Shown: positions 1 to 8,297, counted from the first letter of the stretch. The stretch: DNA of 64,000 nucleotides from Chryseobacterium sediminis (GCF_008386505.1 NZ_VUNZ01000001.1:992001-1056000), one strand, 5' to 3'. Notes: generated from the letters alone by a model not told the origin. Made by a program: numbers and translations.

Positions 1-2
1 CA

Positions 3-1100
3 AAAGGACTATTGAGCGGCACCTACAACTACCCTTTTGAAAAGAAACATGCTTTCTGGAATGCAAAATTTGAATTGCATTTTGAAAATTTAAGCCAGAA
101 AAAATTAGATCATATTAATCAGAAAGCGGAAGCTCTTATTAACGGACAAACCGCCTGCCAGGACTGGCTTAACAAACCTGCCAATCTTAAAAAACCGGAT
201 ATATTAAGTGCATACCTTAAAAATCTATCCAAAAAATATGATTTAAAATACACTGCATTCAACAGGAAAAAATGTGAAGAACTTGGATTGGGTGCTTATC
301 TTTCTGTCAATCAGGGAAGCGCTTATGATGCAGCTTTCACTATTTTAGAATATAAAACGACAGTTAAAAACGCCAAGACTTTCGGGCTGGTAGGAAAATG
401 TATTTTGTTTGACACAGGAGGAATATCAATAAAAAGCTCTGCCAATCTTCATTATATGAAATCTGATATGGGCGGTGCTACAGCTGTTTTGGGTACTTTA
501 ATTTACGCTGCAGAAATGCAGCTTCCTGTGAACATTATTGCCGTTCTTCCTATTACAGATAACGCCATTTCAGAGAAGGCTCTGCTTCCAAGTGATGTGA
601 TTACAGCCTATAACGGAAAAACTATTGAAGTGCTTGATACTGATGCAGAAGGCAGATTGATTCTTGCAGACGGATTATCCTATCTTTCCAAAAACTACAA
701 AACAGATTATCTTATTGACCTGGCTACTTTAACGGGAAGCTCAGTAAGAATGTTTGGAGATACCTGTGCAGCCATGTTCTCCAATAATGATGAATTGAAA
801 AATATGTTGATTAAAACTGGAGATCAGACCAACCAGAGAGTATGGAATCTTCCTTTATGGGACGTCTGGAAAGATGATATACAGTCTGATGTGGCAGATA
901 TGAAAAACATCTCTCTGAAACCTATTGGAGATTGTATTATCGCCGCTAAATTCTTAGAGCAATTCATTGAAAATCATCCTAAATGGGCACATTTAGACAT
1001 TGCCGGAGTAGCCTTTGGAACTGTAGGGTACGCCAAGGAAAAAGCAGCAACAGGTTTTGGAGTTCAACTCCTTGTGAACTTAATTGAAAATTATCACTAA
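3..1100 (+). CDS. Leucyl aminopeptidase, M17 family (5' end outside window)
   Basis: This is a cytosolic dizinc aminopeptidase that removes N-terminal residues from peptides. The catalytic domain is clear. It has the zinc-ligand block FDTGGISIK, then MKSDMGGA, and the signature DTDAEGRLILADGL (family form NTDAEGRL), followed by the conserved DLATLTG segment. The reading frame is open to the left edge of the window, so the start lies upstream; about 365 residues are visible, covering the end of the N-terminal domain and the whole catalytic domain. A TTG at position 12 could be mistaken for a start but lies inside the protein. The gene runs in the same direction as the amide-ligase cluster 140 bp downstream. 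That closeness may be chance. Confidence 0.9.
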   Translation, partial: KGLLSGTYNYPFEKKHAFWNAKFELHFENLSQKKLDHINQKAEALINGQTACQDWLNKPANLKKPDILSAYLKNLSKKYDLKYTAFNRKKCEELGLGAYLSVNQGSAYDAAFTILEYKTTVKNAKTFGLVGKCILFDTGGISIKSSANLHYMKSDMGGATAVLGTLIYAAEMQLPVNIIAVLPITDNAISEKALLPSDVITAYNGKTIEVLDTDAEGRLILADGLSYLSKNYKTDYLIDLATLTGSSVRMFGDTCAAMFSNNDELKNMLIKTGDQTNQRVWNLPLWDVWKDDIQSDVADMKNISLKPIGDCIIAAKFLEQFIENHPKWAHLDIAGVAFGTVGYAKEKAATGFGVQLLVNLIENYH

Positions 1101-1139
1101 AAATTAGTTTTTTACAAAAAAACTCTGTATAATTGATTA

Positions 1140-1221
1140 GTGAATTTTCAAAACTGCACGATATTGCATTTTCTGATATTAATCAAATAACAAATAAATG
1201 TTTTTATTTTTGAAAATTCAC
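1140..1221. repeat. 14-bp inverted repeat upstream of the ATP-grasp cluster
   Basis: GTGAATTTTCAAAA at 1140-1153 is the exact reverse complement of TTTTGAAAATTCAC at 1208-1221, with a 54-nt AT-rich spacer. The right arm overlaps a TAnnTTTG-type -7 element (TATTTTTG, 1205-1212) that would drive the gene starting at 1242. It could be an operator pair, or a long stem ending the aminopeptidase transcript. The sequence alone does not decide between these. Confidence 0.5.
1205..1212 (+). promoter_or_regulatory. Candidate -7 element for the ATP-grasp cluster
   Basis: TATTTTTG fits the Bacteroidota -7 consensus TAnnTTTG and lies 30 nt before the ATG at 1242. No clear TTG -33 element sits at the usual spacing, so the promoter call is weak. 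It overlaps the right arm of the inverted repeat at 1140-1221. Confidence 0.35.
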
Positions 1222-1241
1222 CAAATCTTAAAAAACATTAT

Positions 1242-2456
1242 ATGGAGAAGAAAACTATTGTATGTATTTCGTGCTATTACAAAGGCTACGATTTTATGGA
1301 CGAGATGAAGAAACTCGGCAATAAAATCATCCTTGTAACCTCTGAAAACCTCAAAGAAAAAAACTGGCCCTGGCATGCTATTGATGAAACATTTTATATG
1401 CCAGAACTAAAGCCGTCCGTATGGAATCTGGAGCATCTGATTCAGGGATTTTCCCACCTGATGAAAACCAGAAAAGTAGATGCTGTAGTGGCTTTGGATG
1501 ATTATGATGTAGAGAAAGCTGCACTCATCAGAGAAACGTTCCGTATTCCGGGAATGGGACAGACTACCCACCGGTATTTCAGGGATAAACTGGCAATGCG
1601 CCAAAAAGCAAAAGATTCCGGGATCAGTGTTCCTGAGTTTACAGCTGTATTCAATGACAATGAAGTGGATGAGTTTACAAATCGTGTTCCTGCACCATGG
1701 GTACTGAAACCCCGCTCAGAAGCTTCCGCTTCAGGAATAAAAAAAATAACCTCCAAAGAACAGCTTCTTGAAGCCTTGGAAACACTTGGAGAAGAACGTC
1801 ACCTTTTCTTATTGGAAAGTTTTAAACCCGGAGACGTTTATCATGTAGACAGCCTTACTTTTAATAAAAAAATCGTATTCACTTCTGCCTCAAAATATCT
1901 TGCTCCACCTATGCAGGTTTCTCATGAAGGCGGTGTATTCCGGTCCAAAACTTTAGGAAGATATTCCGAAGAATTCACAGCACTGGAAGAAATTAATGCC
2001 AGAGTACTTTCTAATTTCGGATTGATCAACGGAGCAACCCACACAGAATTCATCCGTGGAAAAGAAGATGGCAAATGGTATTTTCTTGAAACATCATCAA
2101 GAGTTGGCGGTGCCCATATTCCGGACCTGGTTGAAGCCTCAAGCGGCATCAATATCTGGAGAGAATGGGCTAATATTGAAGACGCCCTTCTGAGAGGCAA
2201 TGATTATAGTGTTTCTCCGCCCACAGGATATTATTCCGGGCTTATTGTTGCTCTGATTAAAGATAAAGAACCCAACTACAGCAGTTTTGAATGTGAAGAA
2301 GTTGTAAAATTTCTTCCGATAGATTATCATGTCGGGATTGTTTATAAATCCGGTGATGCTTCCGTTGTTCAGGAAAGACTGGATTCTGCAGCAGAAATGA
2401 TTCATGCGGATATGCTGAATATTCTTCCACCAAAAAGCAACAAGCTCAGCTCATAA
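1242..2456 (+). CDS. ATP-grasp carboxylate-amine ligase, first gene of the amide-ligase cluster
   Basis: The 404-residue protein has the three-part ATP-grasp fold, which activates a carboxylate as acyl-phosphate and couples it to an amine. An N-terminal Rossmann-like region (about 1-105) is followed by FRDKLAMR (113-120), the ATP-binding strand and loop VLKPRSEASASGIKKI (154-169), and the metal-binding end HTEFI (267-271) plus FLETSSRVGGAH (about 281-292). The arrangement is that of carbamoyl-phosphate-synthase-like, biotin-carboxylase-type ATP-grasp enzymes. Substrates cannot be read from the sequence. It is followed by a decayed small gene and then by hydrolase, ligase and amidotransferase genes on the same strand, so it probably forms one bond of a peptide-like product. 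Confidence 0.85.
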   Translation: MEKKTIVCISCYYKGYDFMDEMKKLGNKIILVTSENLKEKNWPWHAIDETFYMPELKPSVWNLEHLIQGFSHLMKTRKVDAVVALDDYDVEKAALIRETFRIPGMGQTTHRYFRDKLAMRQKAKDSGISVPEFTAVFNDNEVDEFTNRVPAPWVLKPRSEASASGIKKITSKEQLLEALETLGEERHLFLLESFKPGDVYHVDSLTFNKKIVFTSASKYLAPPMQVSHEGGVFRSKTLGRYSEEFTALEEINARVLSNFGLINGATHTEFIRGKEDGKWYFLETSSRVGGAHIPDLVEASSGINIWREWANIEDALLRGNDYSVSPPTGYYSGLIVALIKDKEPNYSSFECEEVVKFLPIDYHVGIVYKSGDASVVQERLDSAAEMIHADMLNILPPKSNKLSS

Positions 2457-2459
2457 ATT

Positions 2460-2735
2460 ATGAAACCTGATATTCAAAATATTATTGAATTCATAATATA
2501 CAATCTGCCAGAAAAATCTATTGTAAAACGTAATTTAGAGAACATCAGTTCCGAAAAGTAGCAAAGCAAAGCGTACTATCAATTTATTGATGCTACTCAT
2601 GTCATCAAACTGGGCTTAAAATGAATTTTTAAAGAAAATACTATCCTGAAACACCCAAAATTAGGGACAATCGTACTGGATATTTTAGAAAAAAATCAGC
2701 TTGGAGGAATTGAATTTATTGAAATACAGTATTAA
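2460..2735 (+). pseudogene. Decayed small ORF with two in-frame stops
   Basis: An ATG at 2460 overlaps the end of the upstream ligase gene region by spacing only (3 nt after its stop). The frame reads MKPDIQNIIEFIIYNLPEK and on to TAG at 2559-2561. The same frame continues with protein-like sequence (QSKAYYQFIDATHVIKLGLK) to a TGA at 2622-2624, then IFKENTILKHPKLG and ends with GGIEFIEIQY and TAA at 2733-2735. Three protein-like segments kept in one frame of 91 codons suggest a gene of about 90 residues broken by nonsense changes only. I do not recognise the family. The downstream hydrolase starts 17 nt later, so the relic holds the place of a former operon member. Confidence 0.6.
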
Positions 2736-2752
2736 AATTAAACACAAAAAAA

Positions 2753-3466
2753 ATGCCTCATATAGAACATACAGACTATTATTCAAATATATTGGGAACA
2801 AGTCTCAAGGTAGAAGTGACCGGGCATTACGGCCATCCTATCATTATGTTCCCTACTTCCCAGGGTCAATATACCCAGAATCATGATTTTCATCTCAATG
2901 GAAGTATCAACTGGTTTATAGAGCAGGGAAAAGTAAAACTTTACAATGTACAGACCATCGACAGCTGGAGTTTTTATGATGATAAAATATCTCCCCAGCA
3001 AAGAATAAGGAATTATGAACGATATGTACAGTTTCTGATTCAGGAATTCGTTCCCTATATTCAGAAACTTCATAAAACTCATCGCGTAGCAGTGGCCGGA
3101 GCAAGTTTCGGCGGATATCATGCTGCTAATTTTGCATTCAGATTTCCGGATGTGGTTTCTCATCTGTTCTGCCTTTCCGGAGCATTCAGTATAAGGAATT
3201 TCATGGATGGCTATTCTGATGAAATGGTATACTTCAACTGTCCGAGAGAATTTGTAAGAAATGATGAAGCCTGGAAATACAAACACATGCATATTGTACT
3301 CAGCACTTCTGACCAGGATATCTGCAAAGAGAAAAACGTTGAAATGGCTGAAATTTTAAGACTGAAAGGCATAGATTTCTGGTATGATGAAAGAAAATGG
3401 ATAGGACACGACTGGCCTTTGTGGAGAATGGTCTTCCCTTCTTTTATAGGAACATTCTTCTCTTAA
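2753..3466 (+). CDS. Alpha/beta-hydrolase (esterase-like) of the amide-ligase cluster
   Basis: The 237-residue protein has no signal peptide and is probably cytosolic. The nucleophile elbow GASFGG (116-121, Ser118) and a C-terminal GHDW (His219) give an alpha/beta-hydrolase triad; the acid is probably Asp187 or Asp189 in STSDQD. It resembles the putative-esterase (EstD/YbbA-like) group. A longer overlapping frame starting at 2701 is a shadow in another phase. The start at 2753 follows an A-rich stretch typical of flavobacterial starts. Its position between two ATP-grasp ligases suggests it releases, transfers or trims an intermediate of the pathway. Substrate unknown. Confidence 0.85.
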   Translation: MPHIEHTDYYSNILGTSLKVEVTGHYGHPIIMFPTSQGQYTQNHDFHLNGSINWFIEQGKVKLYNVQTIDSWSFYDDKISPQQRIRNYERYVQFLIQEFVPYIQKLHKTHRVAVAGASFGGYHAANFAFRFPDVVSHLFCLSGAFSIRNFMDGYSDEMVYFNCPREFVRNDEAWKYKHMHIVLSTSDQDICKEKNVEMAEILRLKGIDFWYDERKWIGHDWPLWRMVFPSFIGTFFS

Positions 3467-3510
3467 AAAAAGACAAATAGAAAAAAATATACATTTTAAA
3501 AACAAAAATT

Positions 3511-4464
3511 ATGACAAAAAAAGTAGGAATTCTTTTCGGTATGGAAGACACCTTTCCCTGGGCATTTATAGACAAAGTGAATGAACTGGGAGGCGGAGAA
3601 ATCATAGCTGAACCTGTTACCATTGATAAATTAGAGCAGGGGGCAGATTATGGTTATGCGGTAATCATCGACAGAATTTCGCAGGACGTTCCCTTCTACA
3701 GAGCTTACCTGAAAAATGCCGCATTGAATGGCACGTATGTAATCAACAATCCGTTTTGGTGGAGTGCTGATGAGAAATTTTTCAACAATGCCCTGATGTC
3801 TAAGCTTGGTATTCCACTTCCTAAGACGGTTCTGCTACCTTCGCACGAAAGGCCGGAAAATACTTCGGAAACCTCATTCAGAAATCTCAAATTTCCACAC
3901 GACTGGGAATATATCTTTAATTATGTAGGATTCCCGGCCTACATGAAACCTCATGACGGAGGAGGCTGGAAAAGCGTTTACAGAGTAGAGAATCCGGATG
4001 ATCTCTGGAACAAGTTAGGAGAAACAGAGCAACTGGTGATGATGGTTCAGGAAGAAATTGTCTTTGATGATTATTACCGAGTTTACTGCCTGGGCAGAAA
4101 GTATGTTCATATTATGCCATATGAGCCCAGAAATGCTCCTCATCTGAGATATGCCACTACCCATCAGACACAGGGTGAAGAGCTTGAAAAACTATTGAAA
4201 ACCATTCATGATTATACCATTACCATGAATGAAGCGTTAGGATATGATTTCAATACAGTAGAATTTGCTGTAAGAGATGGTATTCCTTATGCAATTGACT
4301 TCTGCAACCCGGCTCCGGATGCGGACAGAAATTCTGTAGGAGAAGAAAATTTTGCATGGATTATAGAGCATTCTGCAAAACTGGCTATAGAAAAAGCTAA
4401 AGAATATGTTCCGGGGAAACCCAATATTGCTTGGGGAACCTTTGTGAAAAATTCCATAAAATAA
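3511..4464 (+). CDS. ATP-grasp ligase, second in the cluster (glutathione-synthetase/RimK-like)
   Basis: The protein has 317 residues. The ATP-grasp core begins near NPFWWSADEKFFNNALMSKLG (79-100), where the lead-in helix precedes GIPLPKT. It continues through the phosphate-binding strand and glycine loop AYMKPHDGGGWKSVYRV (143-159) and the MVQEEI segment, and ends with the metal-binding residues in DFNTVEFAVRDG and IDFCNPAPDAD (about 247-272). The organisation is closer to RimK/glutathione-synthetase ligases than to the first ATP-grasp of the cluster, so the two probably make different bonds. The gene lies 44 bp after the hydrolase and 29 bp before the GCS2 ligase. Confidence 0.85.
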   Translation: MTKKVGILFGMEDTFPWAFIDKVNELGGGEIIAEPVTIDKLEQGADYGYAVIIDRISQDVPFYRAYLKNAALNGTYVINNPFWWSADEKFFNNALMSKLGIPLPKTVLLPSHERPENTSETSFRNLKFPHDWEYIFNYVGFPAYMKPHDGGGWKSVYRVENPDDLWNKLGETEQLVMMVQEEIVFDDYYRVYCLGRKYVHIMPYEPRNAPHLRYATTHQTQGEELEKLLKTIHDYTITMNEALGYDFNTVEFAVRDGIPYAIDFCNPAPDADRNSVGEENFAWIIEHSAKLAIEKAKEYVPGKPNIAWGTFVKNSIK

Positions 4465-4493
4465 CATTGAAAAAAACAAAAAACACAAGAAAA

Positions 4494-5612
4494 ATGCATC
4501 AGTTTACTATTGGAATTGAAGAAGAATATCAGATTATCGATGTGGAAAGCAGAGATCTGGTTTCTCACGTTTCAAAAATCATTGAAGGTGGCAAAGCTGT
4601 TTTAAGTGAAAACTTAAAGCACGAAATGCACGAATCCATGATTGAAATGGAAACAGGGATCTGTCAGAATATTCAGGAAGCCAAAGCAGAATTAACGAAT
4701 TTAAGACGTCATCTTATCAATATCGCGCATGAACAAGGGCTTCGCGTATCCGGAGGAGGTACCCACCCTTTTTCGCACTGGTCTGACAATAATATCACTC
4801 AGGGAGAAAGATACATCAAAATCGTAGATGATATGGGAGATGTAGCCCGTGAAAACCTTATTTTCGGATTGCACGTTCACATTGGAATTCCTAACCGTGA
4901 AGAAGGTGTGAGAATTCAGAATGTGATGCGTTACTTTCTTCCTCACGTCTATGCCCTTTCTACCAATTCACCATTCTGGATCGGAAGATATACCGGGTTT
5001 AAATCTTACAGACAGGAAATCTTCGTGAAATTCCCGAGAACAGGGATTCCGAGTTATTTTAACTCCCTGGCAGAATTCGACAGTTATGTGGATCTTTTGG
5101 TGAAAACAGGAACCATCGACAATGCTAAGAAAATCTGGTGGGATTTACGCGTTCATCCGTTCTACCCTACCATTGAATTCAGAATCTGTGATATGCCGTT
5201 GAGGATTGATGAAACAGTGTGCCTTGCAGCCATCATGCAGTGTCTCGTTGCTAAAATCTATAAGCTTCACCAGCAAAATCTGAGCTTCAGAAGCTACAGA
5301 AGACTGCTGTTGAACGAAAATAAATGGCGCGCTTCCAAAAGTGGTATCGAAGCTCATTTAATTGATTTCGGAAAAGAAGAATCTGTTCCTTACCCACATT
5401 TATTGAAAGAACTCTTAGAGTTTATTGATGATGTAGTAGACGATTTGGGATGTCGTAACGAAGTAGAATATGCTTGGAAAATTCTGGAAAACGGAACTGG
5501 TGCAGACAGACAGCTTCAGATCTATAAAGAAACAGGAGATCTTACGAAAGTCGTTGATTATATGATCTCTGAAACGGAGTATGGCATAACACATGGTGAA
5601 CCTGCTTCATAA
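4494..5612 (+). CDS. GCS2-type carboxylate-amine ligase (YbdK/COG2170-like)
   Basis: The protein has 372 residues from the ATG at 4494; this start gives the family N-terminus MHQFTIGIEEEYQI, whereas an in-frame upstream extension to 4431 runs into the previous gene. GIEEEYQ carries the first metal-binding glutamates of the glutamate-cysteine-ligase-like fold, followed by E-rich HEMHESMIEMETGI, the central HVHIG and the ATP/metal residues in WWDLRVHP and IEFRICD. The family ligates a carboxylate, typically Glu gamma-COOH in characterised relatives, to an amine with ATP. Here the acceptor is unknown. It sits between an ATP-grasp ligase and a glutamine amidotransferase, a setting that suggests stepwise peptide assembly. 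Confidence 0.88.
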   Translation: MHQFTIGIEEEYQIIDVESRDLVSHVSKIIEGGKAVLSENLKHEMHESMIEMETGICQNIQEAKAELTNLRRHLINIAHEQGLRVSGGGTHPFSHWSDNNITQGERYIKIVDDMGDVARENLIFGLHVHIGIPNREEGVRIQNVMRYFLPHVYALSTNSPFWIGRYTGFKSYRQEIFVKFPRTGIPSYFNSLAEFDSYVDLLVKTGTIDNAKKIWWDLRVHPFYPTIEFRICDMPLRIDETVCLAAIMQCLVAKIYKLHQQNLSFRSYRRLLLNENKWRASKSGIEAHLIDFGKEESVPYPHLLKELLEFIDDVVDDLGCRNEVEYAWKILENGTGADRQLQIYKETGDLTKVVDYMISETEYGITHGEPAS

Positions 5613-5645
5613 TATTTTTGGTAACTTTACAAAAAATATGATGTA

Positions 5646-6479
5646 ATGAAAGATATTCGAATTGCTCTGCTGGATATGAACAACAACCATGTGAATCAAG
5701 GTTTTAGAAACATTAAAGAAATTTCTGAAACATTTCAGCAGAACTCTGAAGAAAATGTTGTTATCAAGACATTTGATGTGAGATTTAAGGATGAAATGCC
5801 TGAGATTGGAGACTTTGATATTTTCATTTCTTCGGGTGGTCCTGGAAACCCACATCGTGAAGGTCTTGCCTGGGAAGACAGATTTGCCCATTTTTTAGAC
5901 TCCGTTTTTGAACATAATAAATACAGCGAGGATAAAAAGTACCTTTTCCTGATTTGTCATTCATTCCAGCTGGCGAGTATTCACTGGAACCTGGGAAATA
6001 TCTGCAAAAGAAAGTCTTATTCCTTTGGAGTAATGCCTGTTCATAAAACAGATGAAGGTAAAGATGAATTTTTGTTCAAAAACCTTCAGGATCCTTTTTA
6101 TGCAGTAGATTCCAGAGCTTACCAGTTCATTGAGCCGGATCATGACCGTTTTGAAGAACTTGGAATGACTGTTATGGCCATAGAAAAATTCCGCCCTCAT
6201 ATCAATCTGGAAAGAGCGGTAATGGCGGTTCGTTTTTCGGAGGAGATATTCGGAACACAGTTTCACCCTGAAGCCAATCCTGAATCTTTGATCGAAAATC
6301 TGAAAGATGAAAAAAACAGAGAAGCCATGATCGAAAACTTCGGAATGGAAAAATATCTTGAAACCATGGACAGAATAGATGATGAAGACAAAATCATCCT
6401 CACCAGAAATCAGATTCTTCCGAGATTCCTTCAGTTTGCAAAAAAAAACATTTTGAAAGAAGCTGAATCTTTAGTTTAA
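5646..6479 (+). CDS. Class I glutamine amidotransferase of the ligase cluster
   Basis: The 277-residue stand-alone GATase1 domain has the oxyanion segment SSGGPGNP (62-69), the nucleophile elbow LICHSFQLA (Cys104) and the His-Glu pair in GTQFHPEA (His207, Glu209). The usual elbow is GxCxGxQ; here the Gly after Cys-x is Ser. The extra C-terminal segment of about 65 residues is mostly charged and helical. Such domains hydrolyse glutamine and hand ammonia to a partner, or act as gamma-glutamyl hydrolases. In this operon it could feed ammonia to one of the ligases or cut a gamma-glutamyl intermediate. It starts 33 bp after the GCS2 gene. Confidence 0.87.
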   Translation: MKDIRIALLDMNNNHVNQGFRNIKEISETFQQNSEENVVIKTFDVRFKDEMPEIGDFDIFISSGGPGNPHREGLAWEDRFAHFLDSVFEHNKYSEDKKYLFLICHSFQLASIHWNLGNICKRKSYSFGVMPVHKTDEGKDEFLFKNLQDPFYAVDSRAYQFIEPDHDRFEELGMTVMAIEKFRPHINLERAVMAVRFSEEIFGTQFHPEANPESLIENLKDEKNREAMIENFGMEKYLETMDRIDDEDKIILTRNQILPRFLQFAKKNILKEAESLV

Positions 6480-6502
6480 AAGATTAAATCAGTATAATCC
6501 AT

Positions 6503-6576
6503 AAAAGTCACAAAAGATTTGGACATTTAGTCTAATAAGCAATTATAAAGGCTGATAAAAAACTTTTGTGTCTTTT
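6503..6576. repeat. Imperfect inverted repeat between the amidotransferase and the last ligase gene
   Basis: AAAAGTCACAAAAG at 6503-6516 pairs with CTTTTGTGTCTTTT at 6563-6576 with one mismatch across a 46-nt spacer. The right arm is followed by GTGGTAAAAAAC. It may be a dispersed intergenic repeat or a weak terminator that separates the gene at 6602 from the upstream ones. No second copy was seen in this window. Confidence 0.4.
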
Positions 6577-6601
6577 GTGGTAAAAAACAAATCGGGCAGA
6601 A

Positions 6602-7816
6602 ATGTTCGATTTTTTTAACATCACAAAGAAAAAAAATATGATTCCAAAATACAGAAAACAGTACAATCAGGAGTTTTCGGATGAAAAGTACAATCAATTA
6701 AAAAACATATTGGCAGAAAAAGGAGGCACAGCACCTACGTTCAGGGTTTCAGAAAGTCCTATTTTTTTGACTAAAGAATTTGAGAACAAACTGATAGATG
6801 CCAGTGAAAGTATTATCAGCCAGATCAAAGCAATGCCTGCAGAACTCCTTCAGAAAGCCATCCCTGATAACTGCAGAGTTCCCAATGATACAGATCAGCC
6901 TCATTTTTTCACGATAGATTTTGGTATCTGCAAAAGTGAAAACGGTGAAATAGAACCTCAACTCATAGAACTTCAGGCGTTTCCATCTTTATATGCTTTT
7001 CAGAAAGTATATGAAGAAACTTACTGTGAAGTCTACCCTTTTCTTTCGGAAATCAAAAATCCGATGCCTCATGAAACCTTTAAAAACTATTTAAAGGAAC
7101 TCATTGTAGGAGATGAGAATCCTGAAAATGTAATCCTGCTTGAAATATTTCCAGAAAAACAGAAAACAGCTATTGATTTTACTTTAACAGAGAAATTATT
7201 AGGAATAAAAACCGTGTGTCTGACCAAAGTAAAAAAAGAGGGCAAAAAACTCTACTATGAAAACAATGGAAATCTGGTAGAAATTAAGAGAATTTACAAC
7301 CGGGTCATATTTGATGAACTGGACAACATTCCGGATCTTATCACTGAATTTAACTTCCGTGAAGAGGTTGATGTCAAATGGATTACCCATCCAAACTGGT
7401 TCTTTAAAATTTCAAAGTTTCTTTTGCCTTTATTAAAACATCAGTTTGTTCCAAAGAGTTATTTTCTGCACGAATTTCCGGAAAATGAAACCCTTGAAGA
7501 TTTTGTATTGAAGCCTTTATTTTCATTCGCAGGAAGTGGAGTCAATTTGAATCCTACAAAAGAAGTTACAGACTCTATTCAGGATAAAGAAAACTATATT
7601 CTACAGAGAAAAGTGTATTACGAACCTATTTTTGAAGATATTAATGGTGAATTTTCAAAAGCAGAAATTCGTTTGTTGTATATTTGGCGGGAAAATGACG
7701 AACGCCCTGTTTTATTGGAGAATTTAGGGAGAATGACCAAAGCAGCAATGGTAAATGTAGATTTCAATAAAAAGGATGCCATCTGGATTGGAAGTTCAAA
7801 TGCATTTTTTGGATAG
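6602..7816 (+). CDS. Divergent ATP-grasp-like protein, last ligase of the cluster
   Basis: The protein has up to 404 residues. The first half carries FTIDFGIC and PQLIELQAFPSLYAFQ (about 103-134), the pattern seen at the N-terminus of circularly permuted ATP-grasp proteins. The second half has HPNWFFKISKF (263-273) and a nucleotide-binding strand and loop FVLKPLFSFAGSGVNL (301-316), then YILQRKVYYEP and a closing EIRLLYIW. The start is uncertain: ATG 6602 gives an extra 12 residues; ATG 6638 (MIPKYRKQYNQ) follows an A-rich run and may be the true one. It begins about 120 bp after the amidotransferase, so it may be separately transcribed. Probable role: a further amide ligation or peptide tailoring. 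Substrate unknown. Confidence 0.75.
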   Translation: MFDFFNITKKKNMIPKYRKQYNQEFSDEKYNQLKNILAEKGGTAPTFRVSESPIFLTKEFENKLIDASESIISQIKAMPAELLQKAIPDNCRVPNDTDQPHFFTIDFGICKSENGEIEPQLIELQAFPSLYAFQKVYEETYCEVYPFLSEIKNPMPHETFKNYLKELIVGDENPENVILLEIFPEKQKTAIDFTLTEKLLGIKTVCLTKVKKEGKKLYYENNGNLVEIKRIYNRVIFDELDNIPDLITEFNFREEVDVKWITHPNWFFKISKFLLPLLKHQFVPKSYFLHEFPENETLEDFVLKPLFSFAGSGVNLNPTKEVTDSIQDKENYILQRKVYYEPIFEDINGEFSKAEIRLLYIWRENDERPVLLENLGRMTKAAMVNVDFNKKDAIWIGSSNAFFG

Positions 7817-7838
7817 ACAATTTATAAACTAATAATAC

Positions 7839-8297
7839 ATGGAAGAAAAGCCGACAGCTTTTGCAGAATTTGAGAACAACATTTTAACACGAAGAAGAAA
7901 CCTGTTACCCATCTGGATTAAGATTTTCTTATGGATTTTTTTAATTGGTGGTGCAATATCTGCTATTTTACTGATAGCGGGTTCTCTGCTCACTCATTTC
8001 TCTTTATCTCTATATGGCATAAATGCTAATCATCCTTATTCAATGACAGGGCTTTTGATCGGCTTTCTGTTTTTGTTTAAAGGTATTGTTGCCTATGGAC
8101 TTTGGTTTGAACAAAAATGGGCAGTACAAGCAGCAATAGTTGATGCCATCATAGGAATTGCTATCTGTCTCATTATGACGGCAATTATCCCATTTACCAC
8201 TCCAACGATCAGCTTTACAATTAGATTAGAACTTATTCCATTGTATTTTTATCTTAAAAAAATGCAGAACATAAAGAATATCTGGGAAAGCTTATAA
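7839..8297 (+). CDS. Small four-helix membrane protein, unknown function
   Basis: The 152-residue protein begins 22 bp after the divergent ATP-grasp gene and ends just before a strong terminator, so it is probably the last gene of that transcript. A charged N-terminus (EEKPTAFAEFENNILTRRRN) is followed by hydrophobic segments at about 24-50, 68-90, 95-117 and 122-137. No signature motif was recognised. Given its place it could export the cluster product or protect the membrane, but nothing in the sequence shows this. Confidence 0.7.
   Translation: MEEKPTAFAEFENNILTRRRNLLPIWIKIFLWIFLIGGAISAILLIAGSLLTHFSLSLYGINANHPYSMTGLLIGFLFLFKGIVAYGLWFEQKWAVQAAIVDAIIGIAICLIMTAIIPFTTPTISFTIRLELIPLYFYLKKMQNIKNIWESL

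Noticed and set aside
12..1100. TTG at 12 as the start of the aminopeptidase
   Set aside because: The frame is open to the left edge and the residues upstream fit the family; the gene is simply cut by the window.
2701..3292. Overlapping frames around the hydrolase (2701-2886 plus, 2783-3292 minus)
   Set aside because: They are shadows of the hydrolase gene in other phases; no family features and poor codon use.
4431..4493. N-terminal extension of the GCS2 ligase
   Set aside because: It overlaps the previous ligase gene and lacks family sequence; MHQFTIGIEEEYQ at 4494 is the proper start.
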